Source of the DNA: Cyanobacteria bacterium NC_groundwater_1444_Ag_S-0.65um_54_12
GTDB lineage: Bacteria > Cyanobacteriota > Sericytochromatia > S15B-MN24 > VGJW01
Assembly (NCBI GenBank): GCA_016267585.1
Contig: JACQUT010000029.1
Coordinates: 1-9,144, forward strand
DNA: 9,144 nt
Direction: 5' to 3'
Under the pieces are notes generated by a model. It ran no database searches and was not told where the DNA came from. It worked only from the letters and a program-made list of their open reading frames with translations. Positions 1 to 5,079 of the stretch are shown piece by piece. A program made the position numbers and the translations under genes. The stretch's first letter is position 1. Every line of letters starts with the position of its first letter.

Positions 1-11
1 CGAACGGCCGA

Positions 12-1703
12 TTAGGCACTCAGCCAAGCATGGCACGGCCGCCGGCAGCTTCCAAGCACGCCCGCCGAAAGGACACGATATTTCTGCAAGTTATCCTTGC
101 GTGGTTCTTCCTTGAAATACTCCTTGAACTCCCGGACGGCCTCAGCCTTCTGCTTTCGGAATTTGTCCTGTTCCCGCTTGATTTTCTGCCGTTCGTCGGA
201 TGACCTGGCCAGATCTCTGGCCAGCTCGATATGAACAGCAGCGGGTGGTCCATAGGCTTTGACAATCGCGTTGACGAGCTTGCGGGCCTGATTGAGTGCT
301 CGGTAAACTACCGGATTTCTGATGGTAGCGGGATCGGGCGGGGGAATCGACGTTTGCCTGGGCGTAGCTTGAGCGATCTGGGAATGATGGTAACCTGCCT
401 TTACCACTGCTTCGTCATACCGCAATCCTTCAAGCAGGTGGGGAGTGATCTTCTGCAGTGCTTTTAGCGATAGCTGGATGAACTTCTCGAAACTGACTTC
501 GAGCACGGCCTCGACGATCGCTGGTTCTATGCCATGTTCCAAGAGCTTCTTTCGGATCTCGTCATCCTGTTTGCCATAGGTCAATTCCTCACCCAACACG
601 TCCAGCCGTACATGATCTTTGCAATCTCTCTCCCAAAAACACTGCAATCCAGCTTTCTCGTAGGCCTTTCGGCGCTCATGGTAGGCCTTGGCTTCAAAAA
701 AAGTTGCCTCTTCGGGAGCCTTGGCTCCTGGACGGTAAATTACGCGATTGAAGCGGTCATCCTCGCCGAGTGCCAGTTGTTTACGGATCTGTTTGAAGGT
801 CAGCTTGGACTGCTCAAAGGGCAGATCTATCAGTTTGTTGCGTTCGTCTGGGGTCAATGCGCGAGATTTTCCGCGGTTGAAAATGCGAAGATTATTGAGT
901 GATGATAGCCAGATGAACCTCTCGGCACTGAACGTGGCGCGTGCTGCACGGGTTTCATTGCGCTCGAACGTGCACTTGCCTACCATTTTTTTGAGGGAAT
1001 CACCAGAAAGTGCCGGGCGACGAGCCATGAGCCAGTGCCGCACTTTTTCTTCGACGTCGCTTTCGGCAAAACTGTTGCCAAACGAGCGCTGAGCCAAGAA
1101 GAGCTTTGTCAGCTCATCTTGTATGGCCTCTCGTGGAAAGGTATTGACGTAGGTCCCGGACTTGTTGCGCTTTGCAGGAGCGAATTTAGCAGCGCGAACC
1201 GCCATTTCACCCGGAGTTCGATAGCCTATTTGCAACTGTTCGATGTTTTTTCGGATCTCTTTGAGCATCGCCGTGACATCCTTGTCTGCGCTGCCCTCGG
1301 TCTTGCGGGTTGATTGGAAGCCACGGTGCTTGCACAGGTGATACAACACCGCTGCCCACTCGGTTGGCTCTAACTTCCGGTCCAGACCGGCGGCCCTGAG
1401 ATCCCAGACCCGGGGGCCATGTTTGCAGAAGGACTCGGGAGCGGCTTTCTGGATCAAACCACGACGCTTGAAAAGTCTTGCCAACTTGAGGAGACGATAG
1501 GCCCGCCGACGTAAGCGCCGCCGGGTGCCTCTGGCCAAACGGCGAACGAGGTTAAGCGGCTCCCCTTTCTCGGTCTCGGCCTTGTCGAAGGTACGAACAT
1601 GCAAGGCGAGGATCTTGTCCCTTGTTAGCAGAGCAGCCCCGACTGAAGCCATGCCGATGTCTAGACCCAGGGTGTACAAAGTCCCTCCTTGATAGAATGA
1701 CAT
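12..1703 (-). CDS. cas9: Type II-C Cas9, truncated just before the HNH domain
   Basis: RNA-guided DNA endonuclease of CRISPR immunity, here only the N-terminal half. Seen: RuvC-I motif LGLDIG with catalytic D15; an arginine-rich bridge helix at about residues 51-82 (RRLARGTRRRLRRRAYRLLK); a recognition lobe with family blocks such as LDRKLEPTEWAAVLYHL, RPALSGD and AERFIWL; and RuvC-II HIELARD with E493. These align closely with what I know of Neisseria meningitidis Cas9 (1082 residues). After R543 (about base 75) the family sequence should run into HNH, but 20 unrelated residues and a TAA follow. HNH, RuvC-III and the PAM-interacting domain are absent, so this product should not cut DNA as Cas9 does. 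ATG at 1703 lacks a Shine-Dalgarno; a TTG at 1679 has AAGGAGG (1684-1690) four bases upstream and would start MYTLGLDIG, so it may be the true start. Truncation could be a real mutation, an insertion junction or an assembly error. Confidence 0.93.
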   Translation of the reverse strand: MSFYQGGTLYTLGLDIGMASVGAALLTRDKILALHVRTFDKAETEKGEPLNLVRRLARGTRRRLRRRAYRLLKLARLFKRRGLIQKAAPESFCKHGPRVWDLRAAGLDRKLEPTEWAAVLYHLCKHRGFQSTRKTEGSADKDVTAMLKEIRKNIEQLQIGYRTPGEMAVRAAKFAPAKRNKSGTYVNTFPREAIQDELTKLFLAQRSFGNSFAESDVEEKVRHWLMARRPALSGDSLKKMVGKCTFERNETRAARATFSAERFIWLSSLNNLRIFNRGKSRALTPDERNKLIDLPFEQSKLTFKQIRKQLALGEDDRFNRVIYRPGAKAPEEATFFEAKAYHERRKAYEKAGLQCFWERDCKDHVRLDVLGEELTYGKQDDEIRKKLLEHGIEPAIVEAVLEVSFEKFIQLSLKALQKITPHLLEGLRYDEAVVKAGYHHSQIAQATPRQTSIPPPDPATIRNPVVYRALNQARKLVNAIVKAYGPPAAVHIELARDLARSSDERQKIKREQDKFRKQKAEAVREFKEYFKEEPRKDNLQKYRVLSAGVLGSCRRPCHAWLSA

Positions 1704-1729
1704 CGAGATACGAAGATATGAATTATTCC

Positions 1730-1758
1730 TTGCTACATTATAGGCAGGTTGCTATTAT
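1730..1758 (+). promoter_or_regulatory. sigma70-type promoter of the tracrRNA
   Basis: TTGCTA (1730-1735) and TATTAT (1753-1758) are separated by exactly 17 bases, a standard sigma70 arrangement. Transcription would begin near 1764-1766, three to five bases before the anti-repeat. That fit between predicted start and RNA end is the main support. Confidence 0.6.
1737..1742 (-). promoter_or_regulatory. Probable -10 element of the cas9 promoter
   Basis: The minus strand reads a perfect TATAAT here, which would start transcription near 1730, 27 bases before the ATG at 1703 and 51 before the TTG at 1679. No good -35 is seen; TTAAGG or GTTAAG lie at 16-17 bp spacing. The element sits inside the spacer of the divergent tracrRNA promoter, so the two promoters probably cannot be occupied at once. 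Confidence 0.5.
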
Positions 1759-1764
1759 CCTTAA

Positions 1765-1866
1765 CAGGATTGTGGCATTCCGGGGTGAGAGCCGTTGCTA
1801 CAATAAGGTTTACTGGCCAGATTGGCCAGTAATGCCGAAACCGGCCCAGCAGCGATGCTGGGCCTT
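1765..1866 (+). ncRNA. tracrRNA of a Neisseria-type II-C CRISPR system
   Basis: Trans-activating CRISPR RNA: it pairs with the repeat part of the crRNA precursor and forms the scaffold bound by Cas9. Seen in order: a 36-nt anti-repeat (1769-1804); the block CCGTTGCTACAATAAGG, which matches the N. meningitidis tracrRNA as I know it; a first hairpin with a 10-bp perfect stem (TTACTGGCCA 1810-1819, loop GAT, TGGCCAGTAA 1823-1832); a linker TGCCGAAACC resembling the Neisseria TGCCGCAACG; and a terminal hairpin GGCCCAGCA-GCGA-TGCTGGGCC (1843-1864, 9 bp). Only TTGATG follows the last stem, so the 3' end is approximate and termination is not obvious. It is transcribed divergently from cas9, unlike N. 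meningitidis, where the tracrRNA lies beyond the array. The 5' end is inferred from the promoter. Confidence 0.85.
1769..1804 (+). repeat. tracrRNA anti-repeat (degenerate CRISPR repeat copy)
   Basis: Thirty-six bases, the same length as the Neisseria II-C repeat. It starts ATTGTGGC and ends GCTACAAT, the imperfect terminal inverted repeat typical of II-C repeats. Its complement predicts a genomic CRISPR repeat starting near GTTGTAGC or ATTGTAGC, with CTCACCCC in the middle, and ending GGAATGCCACAAT. No second copy is seen in this window, so the array must lie elsewhere or be lost. Confidence 0.8.
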
Positions 1867-1883
1867 GATGCTGTTGGGCTTGA

Positions 1884-2048
1884 ATGTGTGCCGTAGCATG
1901 GTCGCTGTTAGCGATGGCGTCGAAGCTCGGTTTCTTTGCAAAGCGCGACGTGGGCAGCGATCTCGTGTTGCGCAACAAGCAGGGTTTTAATTACGCCTCC
2001 GCTATTCGTCTCATTTTCTTCCAGCATTGCGTCGGGATCCTGCTATGA
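1884..2048 (+). CDS. Possible 54-residue ORF upstream of the nucleotidyltransferase
   Basis: An ATG at 1884 (or 1914) opens a frame ending in TGA at 2046-2048. That stop overlaps the ATG at 2045 of the next gene as ATGA, a pattern typical of translational coupling. The product starts MCVAWSLLAM and is not recognised. No Shine-Dalgarno stands before either ATG, and the ORF starts just after the tracrRNA, so it may be chance reading of intergenic DNA or the remnant of a decayed gene. Apart from this ORF, I see nothing in 1867-2044. Confidence 0.2.
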   Translation: MCAVAWSLLAMASKLGFFAKRDVGSDLVLRNKQGFNYASAIRLIFFQHCVGILL

Positions 2049-2596
2049 TCTTACGAAGAATGCGCTCAGAGTCGACTCTTGAAAAGGTTCACCGTCTTAT
2101 GGACGCGTTGAGCCATGAAACTTCGGGGGCAGGCCGAATTTACCTTACCGGCGGCGCGAGCGCAGTGCTGGTCGGATGGCGTGACGCTACGGTAGATGTC
2201 GATCTCAAGGCTGATCCGGAACCAAGGAATTTCTTCGAGGCACTGGCCGCCTTGAAGCAGCGCCTGGACATCAACATTGAGCTGGCTGCACCAGATGACT
2301 TCATTCCCGCGCTGCCTGGATGGCGGGAGCGGTCTGCATTCATAGGCCGCTTCGGAACCCTCGATTTCTTCCATTATGACTTCTATGCACAGGCGCTCGC
2401 CAAGATCGAGCGAGGCCATGCGCGCGATCTCGCCGATGTACGCCAGATGCTAGAACGGGGACTGATCGAGCATGGAGAGCTCAGATGCCTATTCGAGGCG
2501 ATCGTCCCGCAACTGAAGCGCTATCCGGGGATCGAGGCCGCTGCCTTTCGTGAACGGCTTGCTGACATCCTCAAGGACCGCGCGCCTGATGCTTGA
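2045..2596 (+). CDS. DUF6036/AbiEii-like nucleotidyltransferase
   Basis: Predicted nucleotidyltransferase of 183 residues from the ATG at 2045. Seen: LTGGASAVLVGWR (residues 34-46) followed by TVDVDLKAD (49-57). The paired glycines and the D51-x-D53 pair are the nucleotide- and metal-binding signature of the polymerase-beta-like fold, as in AbiEii and MNT antitoxin or toxin enzymes. Later blocks LPGWRERS, DFFHYDFYAQALAKIERG and ARDLADVRQML are typical of DUF6036 proteins as I recall them. The target that it would nucleotidylate is unknown. The start is uncertain: TTG 2027 and ATG 2060 (MRSESTLEKVH, closest to the family start) are alternatives; 2045 has weak GGGAT six bases upstream. Its end overlaps the next gene by 8 bp, so the two are co-translated. 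The pair may act as toxin and antitoxin, which is inference. Confidence 0.8.
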   Translation: MILRRMRSESTLEKVHRLMDALSHETSGAGRIYLTGGASAVLVGWRDATVDVDLKADPEPRNFFEALAALKQRLDINIELAAPDDFIPALPGWRERSAFIGRFGTLDFFHYDFYAQALAKIERGHARDLADVRQMLERGLIEHGELRCLFEAIVPQLKRYPGIEAAAFRERLADILKDRAPDA

Positions 2597-2903
2597 TCGG
2601 CGGCTTGAAGACCTTCCTGGCTATGAACTCATCGCCGAGGGTCTGACAGACATTGCGGCCAAAGTGGAGTCCACATCAGCGCTTCTGATTGCCATCGGCG
2701 CCCCACGCCTGCGCTACCTGGGTCTTCCCGTACCCTACGAAGCCGAGCAACCGGTAGATCCGGAACTTCGGCTCTACCGGTTGCTCGGCCAGCAGTCAGG
2801 GTATGATGCCTACTCTCGGTATAATTCCCTGATCCGGCGACTTGTTCGCTTCGAGCGAGCGCTGGAACACCGACTCGCTCGCGCCCGATCGTCTTTCCGC
2901 TAA
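2589..2903 (+). CDS. Conserved small hypothetical protein paired with the nucleotidyltransferase
   Basis: A 104-residue protein starting MLDRRLEDLPGYELIAEG. The ATG at 2589 overlaps the end of the preceding gene (ATGCTTGA), which decides the start over an in-frame upstream ATG at 2550. I know similar small proteins next to DUF6036 nucleotidyltransferases but no assigned function. The sequence looks mostly helical, with IGAPRLRYLGLPVP in the middle and a basic C-terminus (RYNSLIRRLVRFERALEHR). RFERALEH fits the loose Rx4-6H pattern of HEPN ribonucleases, which is suggestive given MNT-HEPN toxin-antitoxin pairs but too short to rely on. The gene ends two bases before the convergent yceI stop, with no terminator between them. 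Confidence 0.72.
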   Translation: MLDRRLEDLPGYELIAEGLTDIAAKVESTSALLIAIGAPRLRYLGLPVPYEAEQPVDPELRLYRLLGQQSGYDAYSRYNSLIRRLVRFERALEHRLARARSSFR

Positions 2904-2905
2904 AC

Positions 2906-3532
2906 TTATTGCTCCACCGCCTTGGCCATGCCATCAAGGGTAATGTTCAGTTCGTCAGCGATCTTGATGCCGAGAATTGGCTGGGGCAAGGCAATTCCAT
3001 AGTCCGAGAGTTTCACCTTGAACTCGGTGGAGACAGCCACCCAATCGCCAGGGCGATAGTTCTTGTCCTGCTCTGGCAAAAAGGTCAGGGTAACCGGCAC
3101 GGTAATAGCGTGGGTCATGCCATGCAATGTAAAGTCACCCATTGCCGTGCCCGAGATTGGCTGCTGGGCAACGAGCTTGGGGGCGTTGAGCTGTTTGAGC
3201 TTGAAGCTGGCAGTAGGATACTTTACGGCTTCGATCATGCCACGCATATGATCGTTGCGCAGCGCTATACCGGTATCTAGCGAGAGGAGATCCACTACGA
3301 TATCGCCTTTCGGATTGCGGGACGGTTTGTCGACATTGATCTCACCGGTGCCCTCTACCTTGGAAGTACGGCCGGCGAACTTGACAATGGAGGCCTTGGA
3401 GACAAAGGAGGCCTCGGTGGTGCTGTGCATGTCCTGGGTCATTTTCCAGACCCGGGCTTCCGCGCTGAGCGGGAGTACCATGGTCGAGATGGCAATAAGA
3501 GTCAGTGACACGAAATGTTGCTTGCTGATCAT
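2906..3532 (-). CDS. yceI: YceI-family periplasmic protein
   Basis: Exported lipocalin-like protein of the YceI family; members bind polyisoprenoid-type amphiphiles and are often stress induced, but exact roles are mostly unknown. The 208 residues begin with a signal peptide (lysine at 4, hydrophobic 8-22, likely cleavage near SAEA at 23-26). The mature part shows the family pattern: HSTTEASFVSKASIVKFAG near the start, central FKLKQLN, then GDFTLHGMTHAITVPVTLTF and a closing IADELNITLDG. Length after cleavage matches the usual YceI size of about 180-190. AAGGAA lies 12 bases before the ATG, farther than usual. The gene follows the MarR gene by 34 bases and is probably in its operon, so expression should respond to whatever signal releases that repressor. 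The symbol denotes the family, not orthology to the E. coli gene. Confidence 0.92.
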   Translation of the reverse strand: MISKQHFVSLTLIAISTMVLPLSAEARVWKMTQDMHSTTEASFVSKASIVKFAGRTSKVEGTGEINVDKPSRNPKGDIVVDLLSLDTGIALRNDHMRGMIEAVKYPTASFKLKQLNAPKLVAQQPISGTAMGDFTLHGMTHAITVPVTLTFLPEQDKNYRPGDWVAVSTEFKVKLSDYGIALPQPILGIKIADELNITLDGMAKAVEQ

Positions 3533-3566
3533 GGGGGATCGAAATTCCTTTCAATGCATGCGATGA

Positions 3567-4031
3567 TTACGTAGTTGTGCTCGATAAAAAAGCGGACTGT
3601 AGCTTGTCTAGTAGAGACACGAGCTGTGCCTGCTCCGCTGGGGTAAGCTTGTCGATGTACTGCTTGACCCAGACAACATGCGGCATGAAGGTCCGTTCAT
3701 AGGTAACCTGCCCCTCTGCGGTCAGGGTGACGAATGTTTGCCGACAGTCATTAGTACCTTTGGCTCGGGTAATCAGCCCCTTGGCTTCCAGGCGATCCAG
3801 CACCGGTGAGAGGGTACCACGGGTGATGAGGGTACGTTCACCTAGCTCTTTGCATGACATTCCACTGGTGTCGCCCAGGGTTGCCAATACATCGAACTGG
3901 GCTGGCGTCAACCCGAGAGCTTCGAACCGCGGACCGGTCAGACGATCGATGGCGGATTGGCAACGGCCGAGGGCTCGAAAAACCGGGATCAGAGACTCAT
4001 CAGCGAAGGGCGGTGCTAGCTGGTCGTTCAT
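3567..4031 (-). CDS. MarR-family transcriptional regulator
   Basis: Dimeric winged-helix DNA-binding regulator of 154 residues, the usual MarR length. Seen: helical N-terminal dimerisation part; LTPAQFDVLATLGD (41-54); helix-turn-helix MSCKELGERTLITRGTLSPV (58-77) followed by LDRLEAKGLITR; a wing with KGTNDCRQTFVTLT (91-104); and C-terminal dimer helices. Three cysteines (24, 60, 96) might sense oxidants, but none occupies an OhrR-type position that I can confirm. It heads an operon with yceI, 34 bases downstream, and its promoter carries a large inverted repeat, so autorepression is likely. The ATG at 4031 is the first possible after an in-frame TAA at 4038; no clear Shine-Dalgarno precedes it. 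The ligand is unknown. Confidence 0.93.
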   Translation of the reverse strand: MNDQLAPPFADESLIPVFRALGRCQSAIDRLTGPRFEALGLTPAQFDVLATLGDTSGMSCKELGERTLITRGTLSPVLDRLEAKGLITRAKGTNDCRQTFVTLTAEGQVTYERTFMPHVVWVKQYIDKLTPAEQAQLVSLLDKLQSAFLSSTTT

Positions 4032-4037
4032 TCGAAA

Positions 4038-4091
4038 TTAGCCACCGGTCTTGTTCAACTGCTCCAAGGGATGAATACCACCTTCCTCCAT
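4038..4091 (-). CDS. Possible 17-residue leader peptide of the marR transcript
   Basis: Between the predicted transcription start (about 4110) and marR lies an ORF MEEGGIHPLEQLNKTGG followed by TAA. It is in the same frame as marR, three codons upstream, so it could be a leader peptide or the decayed N-terminus of a longer MarR. No Shine-Dalgarno precedes its ATG. It is equally possible that it is not translated. Confidence 0.2.
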   Translation of the reverse strand: MEEGGIHPLEQLNKTGG

Positions 4092-4100
4092 GCAAGAATA

Positions 4101-4146
4101 CGTCTAGGTAGACTTAATAATAGATCTACCTAGACGTAGGTGTCAA
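4101..4146 (-). promoter_or_regulatory. marR-yceI promoter with MarR-type operator
   Basis: On the minus strand, a consensus -35 TTGACA (4141-4146) and -10 TATTAT (4117-4122) are 18 bases apart. A perfect 12-bp inverted repeat, CGTCTAGGTAGA (4101-4112) and TCTACCTAGACG (4125-4136), brackets the -10: one arm fills the spacer, the other covers the transcription start. Each arm also contains its own smaller palindrome, TCTA-GG-TAGA, so the site could bind two dimers. This placement would block RNA polymerase, the usual mode of MarR autorepression. Confidence 0.82.
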
Positions 4147-4152
4147 TATCAC

Positions 4153-4914
4153 TTATAGCTCGAACTCGCTCGGGCTCGGGGAGCGCAGTTGCATGTTCAG
4201 CAAACGAATGGAATAAACGGACGAGCTACCCTGCAGGAAATCCACAGTTAGCGGTAATTTGCTCTGGCGATCGAAGCCCATCTTCATGCGATCGATGCCC
4301 TGGACATTGAAAGGTCCGACGACTTCGGTGAATACCAGTGGCAAGTTGCCCAATTTGCCATCACCGAGGATCTTGACCTTGGTACGCTGATCAAGAAATA
4401 ACATGACGTTAGCGCGCAAGGAAATCTGATCGATTCGCCAGCCATTTTGGGTCAGAACTCGCGAATCCGTGGTCGGGAGATCGACCTTGGCAAAGCCGAG
4501 TATGCCAGAAGGCCGTACTTTCAAGGTTTTACCACCGCTCCAGACCGCTTTGGTCCCAGCTTGTTTGGGCTCGTCCGAGTTACTCTGGATGTCGATTCGC
4601 ACCTGTTCTGGTTTGCGAAATTTGACAGCTGCCTTGCAGATGATGGTCTTGCTGCCCTTTTTATCAATAGTTTCAAGAATGCCAGAATAGCCAGATAATT
4701 GGTTGTATGCACTGGCAACATCCTTTTGCAGCGCCAGTTCCGGTGTCAGCTGGCCAACCGGTTGTTGTATCGGCTTCTGATATTGTTGTCCTGGTGTAAG
4801 GTTACCCGAAGAAGCCGTACTACGCTTGGCACTTTCGGTAACTGTCGGGCCTTGACTGCAACCAGCTATTATGCTTACTAGCGAGAGGATCTTTACGAGC
4901 TTGCTTTGTGCCAT
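4153..4914 (-). CDS. Lipoprotein with a LolA-like outer-membrane lipoprotein-sorting domain
   Basis: Predicted lipoprotein of 253 residues. A type II signal peptide ends in lipobox IAGC with C19; serine at +2 favours outer-membrane retention in a proteobacterium. Residues 20-60 are a low-complexity Ser/Thr/Gln/Pro linker. The rest resembles the COG2834 LolA-like beta fold: a YSGILETIDK strand, FRKPEQVRID (the family's 'kPgkvR' block), VWSGGKTLKVRP, VVGPFNVQGIDRMKMGFDRQSKLPLTVDF near the end. Such proteins carry or shield lipids or lipoproteins, but the cargo here is unknown. Start at 4914 is supported by AAGGAG (4921-4926) six bases upstream. The gene is divergent from the amidase across 165 bp and ends just upstream of the marR promoter. 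I see no terminator between them. Confidence 0.75.
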   Translation of the reverse strand: MAQSKLVKILSLVSIIAGCSQGPTVTESAKRSTASSGNLTPGQQYQKPIQQPVGQLTPELALQKDVASAYNQLSGYSGILETIDKKGSKTIICKAAVKFRKPEQVRIDIQSNSDEPKQAGTKAVWSGGKTLKVRPSGILGFAKVDLPTTDSRVLTQNGWRIDQISLRANVMLFLDQRTKVKILGDGKLGNLPLVFTEVVGPFNVQGIDRMKMGFDRQSKLPLTVDFLQGSSSVYSIRLLNMQLRSPSPSEFEL

Positions 4915-5079
4915 TTAAGGCTCCTTCGCACCCATATCGAAGTACTGTCAATGATCCATCGCCCAGAAAGACACAAACTTGCCAAAGGTATGTTAAAGGC
5001 AGATTTAAGTAAACACTAAATCCTGGATACGGGGAGCGATCAGTCGTGCAATTCGCTCTTGGGAGTATGATAAAAGGCC

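Noticed and set aside
1..74. Possible insertion-sequence end at the cas9 break
   Set aside because: No terminal inverted repeat, target duplication or transposase is visible in the 74 bases available.
231..1313. Several plus-strand open frames inside cas9 (78-122 codons)
   Set aside because: They lie antisense to a clearly conserved Cas9 coding frame and show no recognisable protein features or ribosome sites.
12..1703. Idea that the nuclease fragment is IscB or another Cas9 ancestor
   Set aside because: The large recognition lobe between bridge helix and RuvC-II and close match to Neisseria-type blocks make it Cas9; IscB lacks that lobe.
1622..1990. A 122-codon plus-strand ORF across the cas9 start and tracrRNA
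   Set aside because: It runs through the cas9 5' end, both promoters and the tracrRNA hairpins; the RNA reading is far better supported.
2840..2903. HEPN ribonuclease call from RFERALEH in the small paired protein
   Set aside because: The Rx4-6H pattern is too short and common in basic helices; kept only as a note.
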